Assembly (NCBI GenBank): GCA_029876055.1
Contig: CM056877.1
Coordinates: 2,914,001 to 2,978,000 of the forward strand
Direction: 5' to 3'
DNA from: Madurella fahalii
Lineage: Eukaryota; Ascomycota; Sordariomycetes; Sordariales
Length of the DNA: 64,000 bases
Shown here: positions 44,499 through 55,872 of the stretch, in pieces
How the letters are laid out: every line of letters starts with the position of its first letter
Position numbering within the stretch: the stretch's first letter is position 1
The notes under the pieces: model-generated
What the model saw: only the letters and a program-made list of their open reading frames with translations
Told to the model about the DNA's origin: nothing
Database searches by the model: none
Position numbers and translations under genes: made by a program

Positions 44499-47400
44499 AT
44501 GGCGGCCGCGGAACCGGTCGTTCCCTCGAGTAGCCTCAGAGTCATCTGCAGCGGCGTGCAAAACCCAACGGTCGAGTGAGTTCGCTTCAATTGCGGACGT
44601 GGTTTGCTACCACCGTTCAGTGACGAGCAGCACTAATGGCAGTCCCCGCACAGCATCGTATCGATCCCGAGCCTGCCGCAGCTGCTGCCATCGTACCAGC
44701 CTCGAGATGAGACATCGTGGATCCGAGACGTGTTTTCCCATCAGTTTCCGACTGCTCGAGTCCTCCTCTTCCGCTATGACTTTGCAAAGTCGCCCACTGA
44801 CGTCTCCTGGCTACAAATTCTTCGCGAGGGGACGACGCTGCTGTATGAACTCATCCACCGGCGATCGCACCCGAAGGAGATGAGCCGTCCGCTCGTGTTC
44901 ATCTGTCACAGCTTTGGTGGGATGGTGCTCAAGCAAGTAAGTCCCGCATCTCTGGCTTCCTCGCCGTCTGTCCTCCAGAGGCTAGCCCGTGGACAGCTAT
45001 TGACATGGAACCCATCCAAAAGGCGCTCTTATCCGCCAAGCAGAACGTTGAATTTAGTTCTATCTTTAAGAGCACTATCGGTGTCCTCTTCTTCGGCTGT
45101 ATCCACAACCACACACCAGCTGCCTTCGAAACCGCCTGCATCAGGTGCGCAGCGCTTGAGATGCGCATCCCTCTCGTTCGGCACGAAGTCAGCACATCTC
45201 TGAAGGGGTGCGATAAGTGGAACATCTTGAAGGACACCCTTGACAAGTTCAGGCAGCTCGACATCCACTTCCCCATTTGGAGCTATTGCGAGGGTCGCAA
45301 GACGACGTACAAAACCCACAGGCTCCGCCTGGCCGAGTCATCGATTGTTAGTATCTCACATTCAATTTTGCAAGTTTGTATCACCGCAAAATCCAGGCCC
45401 TGACGAGTTACCCTTAAACAGGTTTGCGAGGAGCCGCTTGCACGGCTCAACATAGACAAGGAACGGTTCTTCCAAGTCGACATGGATCATCTGCAAATCT
45501 CCTCTTTTCCGACCCGCGGTCATCCACTCTTTCAGCAAATTCTTACCGTCTTGAACGGAATGTTGGCCACTTGCAAGCAGCTTCAGGTCTCGGAGGAAGC
45601 GGCGAAAGATATCGATGTAGAACAGACTGAGACGGCCAGTGAATGGAATCTATCGTCGACCGTTGAAGGGTCGGGATTCGCAACCCCAACGAGTTCCAAC
45701 GGTTCCGACGAGCTGGGCCGCCCGACGGAGACTCAAACCCGCCAACTCCGTCTCCCCTGCCGGAGCATTCTCCCCCACAAGGAGAATCTCAACTTCGTCG
45801 GCAGATCGGATATTATAATCCGTATCTACAGCACCCTGCGGCCGGACAAGCCAGGCAACAAGCCCAGCGCCCAAGCTGTCTTTGCGCTGTGCGGGCTTGG
45901 CGGCGTCGGCAAGACTCAGGTCGCCATACGGTTCGCTATGGAGTACATGTCTTCCTTCCAAGCAGTACTCTTTGCTCATGCCGATGAACCAGCGAATCTG
46001 CTTGGCGACTTTGCTCGCTTTGCTGTCGACCTTGGCCTCGTAGACCCAGAAGAATCGGACCGTCTTTACAGCTGCGAGCAGCTGAAGAAGTGGTTCGAGG
46101 AGACAGGCAAGTCCTATGTGTGGTCAGCCAGCTGCCGCCTCATCTGACAACCCGTCTGTAGATGTACCATGGCTTTTAGTATTCGACAATGCCGACAACC
46201 CAGATGACACACTCCCAAAGTTCTGGCCCCATTGCAACAGAGGTGCAATCCTGATTACTAGCAGGGCCAAAACGCTGGCGGTCAGATTCGGTTGCCAGGC
46301 TCTCCCCCCTTTACAGGAAGACGAAGCCGTCGACTTGCTTCTGAAACTCACTAGTATAGGAAGCCTCAAGGTGCCCGAAACAAACACCTTTAGCGATGGT
46401 GAGCACGGGCATAACCACCAAGAGCAGCTTCAAGCGGCCCGACAAATTGTGCATCGTCTGGGGTGCCTGCCTCTCGGGATCTACCAGGCAGCCAACTTGA
46501 TCGTCAACGACTTCTGTCTCCTCACCGAATTCCTCTCAGTCTACGATTACCGCGACCTCGTCACCTCTGGGGAAGGCGAAGGCCTCTTCCGCAACCCCAT
46601 CGAAGAACCTTACCGCCACACGCTTCTAAATGTATGGTCTATGAACTTCGACACCCTGTCCGAGGACTCCCAGAAGCTCCTTAACGTACTTTCCTTTCTC
46701 AATCCCGACATGATTGAGCTGGACATGCTAGTCAGTGGCGCCACAAAGGCATCTAAAGCTGGAGAGAGCGGTTGGTACATCATAGACAGCCCTAGGAAGC
46801 TAGCCAAGCAGAAGGCGATGCTCTTACGCAGCTCGCTTTTGGACCAGAATCATATGGCGAAGACACTCTCTATGCACAGGCTAGTACAAGCGGCTTGCCA
46901 GTACCGAATGACGCCGGAACAACGACAGCAAGCTTTCCACATGGCGTCAAGTCTTCTGCATCACATGTGGCCAGTTGCACCGCGGAAGAACAGGCACCGT
47001 CCCGATTTGTGGCCCTCACAGGGACGCTTGTTACCGCACGTTTTGTCTCTGTGTAGGTTTTACGAAAGCTCGCAGCAAGAAGACCAGACGTCGTTGGCTG
47101 GGTCGAGGGAGTTTGCCGAGCTGCTGTACAACGCCTCATGGTACTTTTAATGGTCATCTACTCAGTCTGACTTCGGATACAGAACTTACACGTGACAGGC
47201 ATAACTACGAGAGAGGTACCTTTGAGCATTCGGAACCCCTCCTACGGGCCGCCGAGCACTACTGCCTCGGCCATGACGACTGCGAGTTAATTTTGGCAGA
47301 CATATATGGGGCCAGAGCTTCCGTGGCAACCGAAACAAACCAACCAAACTCGGCACTAGAGAACTTTAAGCTCCAGCACCAATTCATAGACCGAGCTGTC

Positions 47401-48303
47401 AAGCGTGGTATGGTGGAGCTACCTGATATCCGCTACTGCTTTGGAGTTGGTGGCATGGGCAACGGAACTCATGGCATGGGCCAGTATGAGGATGCGGAAC
47501 GGTGGTACCGCAAATGCTTCGACGCATTCGAGGGCCTGAACGCAGACAAGCGAATATACGTAAGTGCAGTGGTTTTGCCTCGTGCACTTCATAACGTCCC
47601 GGTACAGTACCTTACTCATGGTGGGCATAGGGCGGCAACTTGGCCTTTTGCTTGATCTGGCAGGGCAAGCTAGACAAAGCCCAGGAAGTCATAGACCCTA
47701 TCATCAACAGCGTTCCCGACACGGGGTTCAGGTAAGCGAAATCGGGACACCCCCGCCCCCACGCGGACATAAAAGGGTAGCACTCACGCGGGCAGAACCG
47801 GGTACATCATGTACCCACTAGGGAACTTGCAGATTGCGCGGGGCGAGGTGGATAATGCGTTCAAGACGCACTCAGAGGCGCTCAAGATCTACCGGCTCAG
47901 CCTCGGCGACAAACATCACAGAACTGCAGACCTGTGCCACAAGGTAGGGTGGCATCACCACGCCCGCAAGGAATACGCCCAAGCCGTGTGAGTGCTCCCA
48001 GAGGTACCAATCGTATTAGGCAAGCATATGGTGCTGACTGGGGCATGCCCGCATGCGTACCCTGACAGAGAACTACTGAACCGGGCTCTTGCTGTCTATG
48101 AAGCCCGACCCACATGGTACCGCAACGAGAGGGCGCGGACAAAGTACAAACTGGGCTGCGTCCTTCAAGATATGGGGAAGATGGAGGAGGGAAGCCGGTT
48201 GATCAACGATGCTGAGCAGATCAGGCGGGACATTCTTGGGCCAAACGTTCTGCCGGGGGGTGAGCGCGACTTTGATACGCTGGTGATGTTCTGGTCACGC
48301 TAG
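44499..48303 (+). CDS. NLR-type STAND protein: alpha/beta-hydrolase, NB-ARC, TPR
   Basis: Fungal NOD-like receptor type protein, a class linked to self/non-self recognition. Nine exons (44499-44575, 44654-44936, 45023-45346, 45422-46106, 46162-47140, 47199-47559, 47631-47731, 47796-47987, 48069-48303) sum to 1078 aa, all in phase. The N-terminal domain is a SesB-like alpha/beta hydrolase: SWIRDVFSHQFPTARVLLF then PLVFICHSFGGMVLKQ, nucleophile Ser near residue 112. The family's usual GTPH turn reads GCIH here, so activity is uncertain. A linker leads to the NB-ARC part: Walker A GLGGVGKT near 385-393, Walker B WLLVFDNADNPD near 466, ILITSRA, and RLGCLPLGIYQAANLI. The C-terminal third has TPR-like helices (NYERGTFEHSEPLLRAAEHY, GQYEDAERWYRKCFDAF, VDNAFKTHSEALKIYR, ELLNRALAVYEA). 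The intron after 46106 is GC-AG. Confidence 0.9.
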
Positions 48304-49421
48304 CTCGTAAGTTTTTATGGTGGCTCTGGCGGGTGGCAACATGATTTAAGTACAACTCTGACGGAACCCGTGTTAACAAGGAAACGGGGGGTGGGGGTGT
48401 GTCCACCTCTGGAATACCGTTTCTTCGCAAATGGTCTGCAAATCCCCAATCACCGCGGAAGTTCCAATTTGTGCCACTGTTGTACAGTACTTTCATGTTC
48501 AGCCAAGTACCAATGGGAGGTCCAGATTACAGCCACCACTGACTCATGGGATGGCTTGCGAGGGGCCGCCCTCTCTAGCCGATGGGCCCTTTGGGACCCT
48601 TCGTGTCTCATCTATGGTCTGTCGGCGCAACCCAGTACCGAACTTTTGTGGTGATCAACCAGAAAGCGGGGAAGCTATATACGTGCAACCCAGAGGTGAA
48701 CTCCCCTTTTACCCGGGTAAACTGCCCACCCATTCGAAGATGTGTTCTACGCCGGGAGCACAAACTGGCTTCACAATAAGGGTTTCATCGTTTTAATGAT
48801 CTGATCATTAACCGCCCCTTGTCTCTTACCAATATCCCGACTCGTCACCGTAGTTTCCAGGGTTCCGGACATGATTTAGTGTGTCATCTTAGACCGTCGG
48901 GATACGTTTGGGGGATCCCTAGGGGTTGGCCCGAAACCATCTCTGGGGATACAACTTACCACCGTGAATGCGAGAGATGATATCGAGTCACATGTCCAAG
49001 TGGGGGACTTGGGAGAATCAACTTACGAACAGAGATGCCGTAAACTACGTGGATAAGCCTCCTTCACCTCACTGGGCGGCATGTTGTGCAACCACAGAAG
49101 CGAGCCACCGTACAGTGGAGAGTCAACATGTTGGACATCCGCATCTTACCAACGCCTTGATTTTATGTTCTAGATTGCTGATGGTGGGTGGGATGACCTT
49201 TGGAACAGCATGTACGAGCATTCCGAGTACTCTACACCTGTATATGCACTGCATATGCCGTGAAGGGTATGTAGAAATACCGCAGCTTAGGGTGCTCTGC
49301 CCACTTCGGTTACTCCCAACGGCCCTTTCTCAAGCCGTTCTCTGGGATCAAACTGAATGCCGAATGAAACAGTAATGTAATGTATGAATATAACCTACCT
49401 GCTGCTTCAAACTGTGTTATC

Positions 49422-49460
<39 letters not shown>

Positions 49461-49613
49461 ATGGAGCACACGGGATGCCTGGGTATATAGGTAGGCCGAG
49501 GATGGCTACCCGAAGCGCCAGTGTACGATCATAATATGTAGGAGACCCACCATATTTTGTCGTCGCGGTGAGGAGAAAGCATACAGCCCAGCAACTCAAG
49601 CATCCTCATCATT
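48304..49613. other. Intergenic with GA microsatellite
   Basis: About 1.3 kb after the NLR. It contains a (GA)16 tract at 49425-49456. No gene recognised. Confidence 0.5.
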
Positions 49614-49906
49614 ATGGAACCAGCTAGCGCTTCTCTCAGCCAGCCTTGGAAGGCGTGGTACCGGCCCATCCCGGGGCCACTTGGTCGTAGGATGGTTATT
49701 CCCTTCATGGCAGCCGGGAATGGTATGAAGCTCCCCTTATCCTCGGGATTTTGTATCTGCGATATGATCGGTATCAGCTCACGCGACAGTGTTAAGGCGG
49801 GACTAACGGCGGTCCTGGTGGCTCCGGCGGTTCTGGTGGCTCCGGCAGTTCCGGTGGCTCCGGTGGGGATGATGACTCCAAAGGGGAGAAGAAGGAAACT
49901 GCATAA
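49614..49906 (+). CDS. Small Gly/Ser-rich protein, tentative
   Basis: Two exons (49614-49722 and 49797-49906; intron gtatga to ttaag, 74 nt) give a 72-aa product. The first half is ordinary sequence (LSQPWKAWYRPIPGPLGRRM), the second is GTNGGPGGSGGSGGSGSSGG and an acidic/lysine end DDDSKGEKKETA. There is no signal peptide or known domain. The splice model is chosen because it joins two protein-like parts in phase; the unspliced frame (112 aa, to 49952) gives a valine/alanine-rich shadow of the Gly repeat. Function unknown. Confidence 0.4.
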
Positions 49907-50334
49907 AGAGGTTTCTCATAGCTCTATCAGACTTGCGAAAAGGGAAGGATAGAAGATCGTGACAGGGCTGTCTTGATACTGCAATGTCGTGGAACATGCT
50001 CTGTCTGTAGGAACTTGGCCGAGCGCTCATATCAATGTCCTAATATAGGATGTATGGCGTGATCGTTTCACCGGGGCGCGGGGTTTGGGAAGGGTATTGC
50101 CGAGCTCGTGCTGCCATGCATGCGCATAGCCAATACAAGTAAGGTATAGTGCCTAGGTAAATTGGAGCTATCCAAGTGCATACCTAATTATCAGGAAGAT
50201 AGTAGCCCTACTACGGCCACTCTTTCCTTTAAGATGCAATACCCCATGAGTCACAGACCGTCACCACGTAGTTTGCCCGCCGTGACAAGAGAGGTTGAGG
50301 CTTGACCGCTACGTAGGAGCCATTAACGACAGTC
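49907..50334. other. Intergenic
   Basis: About 0.4 kb; nothing recognised. It serves as upstream region of the next gene. Confidence 0.5.
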
Positions 50335-51328
50335 ATGGCTCCCACAATGACCGAAACTCATGAAGCGAAAGTTCATGTTCCCCTGCCGTACCTGGTCAGG
50401 GATCCCTTATACAAGACCGAGAAGCCGTACGCCGCCGTCTTTGACGTGTCTGATATACCGGGCGCAAAAGCCACCAACCATGTCATCGACATGTTCGAAC
50501 AGGACGTCCGCAACGCACGCCACCTACCGCCCTTCAGCTTGCAGGAGAACGGCTTCGAGTTCATCAAGCACCGGACATGCCTTGCCGCAAGCGATTTTGA
50601 CGACTGGGATTTAGTCTACGACAAGTTCCGGGTCGAGATGGAGGCCATGCTCCACAGCCGATTCCCGTTTTACAAGAGCATTCTCTACCTCGACCACACC
50701 ATCCGGAAACGAAGTCCACTCTTCCCAGGCAGCCCGGGACAGCCCGTAACGTTCCCCCAGCCGGCGGCGCTGCCCCATTTCGACTTCACGACGCATGGGT
50801 GTCAGCTCCGCATGGCCCTACGGTTCCCCAAGACGCCCGAAGTATACCGCGGCAAAGATTTTGACCTGATCAAGTAAGTCTGCCTACATACTTGCCGGCG
50901 TAGTGGGTGTTCGGAGCTGACGCACATGAATAGCATCTGGAAGGTCCTCGAGGGTCCGAACAATGACTGGCCGCTGGCCGTCTGCGATGCCAAGAGCGTC
51001 GATTTTGCCAATGACTTCATTGCCAACGATGTCATCAACGAGCAAACGATCGGCGAAAACGGCTTGATGCACTACAACCCCCGCCACAAATGGTATTACC
51101 TGGCCGACCAAGAGGTCGACGATCTGATCCTCTTCCGCAACGCAAACTCTCTGGGCAAACGCGCAGGTCAGTTCGACCGACCGTGTTTCTTGTCTTTTTG
51201 AGCCGGATCATGGCTAACGTGCTGATCGCCGGGGTGTACCAGTTGCCTTTCATGCCGCGTTTGACCCTGGCACGGTGGATGGGCCGCCCCGTCAGAGCAT
51301 TGAAATCCGGTTTGCAGCCTTCTACTAA
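50335..51328 (+). CDS. CmcJ/AsaB/GA4-desaturase-like oxidoreductase
   Basis: Member of the fungal family that includes CmcJ-like, AsaB-like and GA4-desaturase-like proteins, often found with secondary metabolism and presumed to hydroxylate or desaturate small molecules. Three exons (50335-50873, 50934-51166, 51243-51328) give 285 aa in phase. Family blocks are FDVSDIPGAKATNHVIDMFE, ENGFEFIKHRT, a FPFYKSILYLDHTIRKRSP segment, PHFDFTTHGC, NIWKVLEGPNNDWPLAVCDA, HYNPRHKWYYLADQEVDD and the end VAFHAAFDPGTVDGPPRQSI with EIRFAAFY. The His-rich stretches could bind iron, by family analogy. There is no cluster around it; the downstream neighbour on the other strand is a CorA-like gene. Confidence 0.85.
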
Positions 51329-51543
51329 CCTTGTGGGGTTGATCTCTCATGGACGCCGTTTGGGCGAGAGGATCCTTACCGGGCGGTGGGAATCATGCGC
51401 GGCCGACGCGCCATATCCATGAATTTCCAACGCCGAGAGTGCTGTGGGATGGGGGGGTTTCACACGGTTCCATTTGTCTTGTGGCTTCACTTTTCCTCGT
51501 TACTAGTAGTACCACCTGGGTAGTATTTTGACACTGATCATAC

Positions 51544-53294
51544 CTAACCTTGATAAGCCCTGGGCGAAAAGTATCTTCCTAAGATGGGTGAAGTAGTAGG
51601 TAGGTAGGTGCCGACCCTTAACAGGCTTCTCCATCTCCTGAACACTATGACCACAATACCAGTGACAAGGACGGAAATGGCCGAGGTCGCGCCCCAAACC
51701 CACACCGAAACCCCTTCGGCAATCCCCGTGACGTTCATGCTCAGGCAGGAGGAGATGTAGTTGAGCGGGATGAAAAGGAAAGCCAAGAAGGTGAGGTCGG
51801 CAAGGTTGCGCGATTCACGAATCCCATCCTGCGCGTCCATCCACTGGGCCAGGCCGACCAGGGCGTTGCTGGCTGCCTGGCACTGGAGGGCGAGGCTGCC
51901 GCACCGCTCTATGAGGTAGTCGTAGTCGCCCTGCAGCTCGCGCTGGATCTGCTCCATCTCCGCCAGCCGCTCGGTCCGCGGCCACGACGCCGAGCCCAGC
52001 CGCGCGATGCTCCCGAGATCCTCCTTGCAGAACCGCTCCACCCGCCGGATCAGCTGGAGGTTGAAGAGGAGCTGGTCGACTGCTCGGCTCTGCTGCAGGT
52101 CTCGGCTGGCGCTCCTGCTGTTGGCGGCCGAGCACTCTATGATGTCGGACTCGATGAAGTTGAGCAGCTGGATCCGGGTGCGCGCGGCCTCGTGGTAGAT
52201 GCGGCTGAGGATGTAGAAGGGGTCCTCGGCCAGCAGCTGAGCTTCATGGCCGGGGGATGAGACGGCCAGGAGAATATCCATGGCGGGATGATAGGGGCGG
52301 TGTTGCTTGGGCTGGACTCGGCGGCCATCTTGCGGCCCGGCGCCGCCGTTGCCCATGATGGGGAGATTATACGGCACGACGGGGGCGAATCCAGCGTTAG
52401 GATCGCCAGGCCTGACGTATTCCGCCCATGGAGGGTCCACACGGTCCGATTCTCTTCCGCCGTCCACGAGAAGCAACCCTATCGCTCTTGACTTTTAGTG
52501 TCTTTCCGCTCGGGGTCTCCTGGCCGTGGTAACATACCGTGCCAATTCTTGCCCTCACGTTTCACACTGAACGAGACCAGTTGTTCCACCGTCAGCCACC
52601 GCTCCGTGTGGACGTGCAGCGCTCTGATTCGAGTGGCACCGTAGTGCCGGAGACCGAAGAGGCGCTGCTCGTACACACGGCGCTTGTCCTCAAGCTTGAT
52701 GCGTCGCTCTAACCGACTAGCCGGGGCAGTGGAAAAGGGATGCGCCTCGCTCGAGACCTGCAGCATCAACATGAATCTCACATGGATAATATTGTCCCGC
52801 CTGGAGGGCAGGTTTGGCAGCGCGTACCGTCCCTTCCGCGCGTTGGGTGTGTGCGTGTCATTGTTGAGTTCCAAGTGGTCGATGAAGAACTCGGGTCTTA
52901 TTTGGTACATCTCCCCCAGAATGCCGATGGATTCGGGCGCCAGGAGCCCTTCCGTCACCGTGAGGTGGGACTGAGGTGCCGGGCGCATCCACTGGGCGTT
53001 GGCGCCGGGCGCTTGGGTGGCGAGAGGAAACGAGAACCGACGTGCTGGTGGCGTCGAGGACGGACTGTGGCCCAGGGGGCTTCCGGTTTCAACGGGGTCA
53101 CTTTGGCCAAGGTCGTGTCCCAGCCAATAAATTGTTGGTATCTGTAGTTGCGAGAACCCCGGGCTTAATGCCGTGTTTAGATACTCAATTAGAGTTTCGT
53201 AGAACGGAGCGGCGTCTGGCCAGCGGCGGAAGCATTCCCTGATGCGTGCTTCATACTGTTTCGAGGTAGACGGCTTTGAGGCGTGATGCGGCAT
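51544..53294 (-). CDS. CorA-like membrane protein
   Basis: Large soluble N-terminal domain plus two C-terminal membrane helices, as in CorA-type divalent cation transporters. Two exons (53294-52538, 52478-51544) give 563 aa. The helices are about LADLTFLAFLFIPLNYISSC and VSVWVWGATSAISVLVTGIV, followed by a basic tail. In CorA proteins the first helix ends in GMN; here the position reads SMN (CLSMNVTGI), so ion selectivity or activity may differ. The N-terminal part has features of fungal CorA-like proteins (RALHVHTERWLTVEQL, HFLELNNDT-like region). Transport function is inference from the fold only. Its end faces the CmcJ-like gene's end (convergent). Confidence 0.82.
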
Positions 53295-55872
53295 TGCGAC
53301 ACGTAATTACCACCTGACACTGGCAAGGGTGTTCTGAGGCGCCATGCTGGGGTGGAAGATCTTGTCCGTCCAGGCCGTCGGCCAAATGCATCTTACTTTT
53401 ATCATGTGCTATACTGCACCTCGGACCAATGTAGGCAACCATCAGCGCCCTACGAGCCTCAATTTCGGCACGGCTCTGTCCCGGTAAGCCAGGTTGGGCT
53501 TCAATGATACCAGAACCCGACTTCCTGTTCAAGTATCCTGTTTGCTGAGTCTTTGTGTGATGGCAGCCCTGCTGATGCCTTCATGCACGTAGCCTGGGCC
53601 AAGACGGGATATCGTGGACCAATCCATTTCTCTCCTTTTCCTGATCTCCCTTTTTCCGGAAGGGAAACCGTCGGGAAACCGTCGGATTTGATCAACAGGT
53701 AGTCTATCATAGCGAAAACAACGTCTAAAGTGCGGGAATAGCTAGGATAGAAGGAAGAAGTCGTCCTGCAACACGATATTGTGCTTTTTGGTGGGGTTGT
53801 CCTCTGGATGATCCAGAAGCCCCCGGGTAGAGCAGCAACGGACCAAAGGCTCGGAGTCCTGCCATGTCATGACCAGTTTTTGACGATGCCGAGCTTCTTC
53901 GCAGCTGCTTAATCGGTGGAACAAGCGATCATCAGACGGGTGATTGGGTAGCGTGCGGCGGTTCGGGTTCGAGCCACCGGGCTCTTGTAGTATCATGCTT
54001 AGCGGGAGGACCTATCGGGCATTGCCGGATGCCACATCTGCTTGGCAGTGCAGGTTGTCGGGCTCAGCCCATGTGGCGGACAGTCATACGGGGTCAGTTC
54101 AGAGTTGGAGCCCGCCTGGGCCGGCACAGACTCGATCGCCCCTCCGAGGTCGATGCACAACGCATCGGTCCAAGATTTTCTGCCAGTTGCCTGTCTGCCT
54201 GTGATAGATTAATGAATCAGGGCCACAGGCCCCGCGGAGAGCGGCACGGGTTTTGCCGTCATCGTCCCATGGTTCGGGAAAAGTGCACTTCCAGAGGAGG
54301 GGCACTGGGCCACCACGCTTTCACCCATCCATGCAGTGGCGCAAGCCTCTACACTACTCTGTATGTGATAGGCAGCGGCGATTTCCAACGGGGCAACTAC
54401 GATAGATCCCTAGCGGTACGGCTCGATCGCCACCCACACTCGCTCTTCCCTGTGGGCAGGCAGACTGCCCCGTGTTCTGCTCGCTCCGCCTAGATGCTCT
54501 CTTTTGAGACTGCCAACGTTACTGCAGAACGAGCATCATCGCGGACTTGCTCCCGACTCGGTGAACAATATCACTGTAAGCGCCTAACGGGTACAAGCAC
54601 TAATATATATGTAGGGAGGTTATACAGTAAGACTGCGTGGGACTGCAACAGCTGCTCTAGCACGAGGTTAGGAATCCGGCAGCAAGCAATGCAACAACGT
54701 AGTTGGTTCTACCCCATCGTCTCCACTGTGGCATGGCCTGTGGGATCCTCACTTGACGAATCCCCGCCCACTCGCAGCCGGGCAGTGCCTTCCTAGCGAC
54801 GTCGCCTAGCACCAAATGCAGCAGTGCCAACGCACTCGATGTGGCTAGTGTGGCAGCACGCCCTCCCGTAACAGCAATCCCGCAACGCCCGTTCCGAGCT
54901 TGTGGTAATTAGGAGCGGGAAAGCCAAGCATCGTGTCTGATGCATAACACTAATGCAGTGTGTACTGGGGCGTTCTCGGCAAGGCGAAAAGTCATGCCGA
55001 CGCAGCCATTATCACCAGCTCCAAGGACCAAGACACAGACCACCAATTGGTGTCATGGGAAAAACGCCTCATGTGTCTCAGCGCTTGCCACTGCCCGTGA
55101 GTAGTTCTCGGTCCTGCTGTTGACACGGTCAAGCTTTGGGAACCGGCGCCGAGTTGCGGCGCTTAGGGCGGGCGCTGATCTTGTACTGTTTTTGCTGCTC
55201 CGACTGTTCTCGCCGTGGACCGCACCATGTGAGGAAATACCACTCAAGCCCAATTCAGTAATTATTTGCCTGCCCGGGTCCGACGGTGCTCCGAGTTATC
55301 GGCGACGGCAACAGCCATGGCGCGCCTTGCGCGCTGGCGTCGTATTTCCCCTCGCCCGCCCAAGCAGTACCGGCAGCACGGCTCACCGTCTGGAGGCCCA
55401 ATGGCGAAGTAGGGCCGACTTTGGTTCCCGAAAAGCTTTGCGATTGGTTGTTTCGCACTGCACTTGCACTCAGGCAACGCTCGGCAGCCGCCTTTTTTTG
55501 TATCCTCAATGCTCCTCACAAAGCAGCATCTGGGGGCCTGGGCGCCCACATCCCATGATAAAGCTCCCTCGACACAATGTTCTCAGCATCACCGTCTTCA
55601 GATTCACATTGTCTCCCAGCTCTCGCCCCTCTGTTGCTCCCACGTTGTCCTAGCCCCGCCGGCGTTTCGAGGAAACACTCGTACATAAGGTAAGGTAACC
55701 AACAATACCGGATCGCCCAGCCCATCCCTCACCACAGTGTGGGTGCATCAAACCCCTGGAATAACCAAGTCCGATACCCTTCATAACACTTTTGCTCGCG
55801 CCATCCTCTTTCTCTCAGTTTAGCTAACCAGGACTCATTCCCAAGACTTGGGCAGCCCGCCCTTGGCCAGCC
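53295..55872. other. Long intergenic region, no gene recognised
   Basis: About 2.6 kb between divergent genes. Several overlapping frames of 100-177 codons are present, but their composition (Arg/Ser/Pro-rich) is that of noncoding GC-rich DNA, and no domain is visible. Confidence 0.5.

Noticed and set aside
55120..55653. 177-codon plus-strand frame upstream of the permease
   Set aside because: Arg/Ser/Pro-rich composition of noncoding GC-rich DNA, no domain or splice support.
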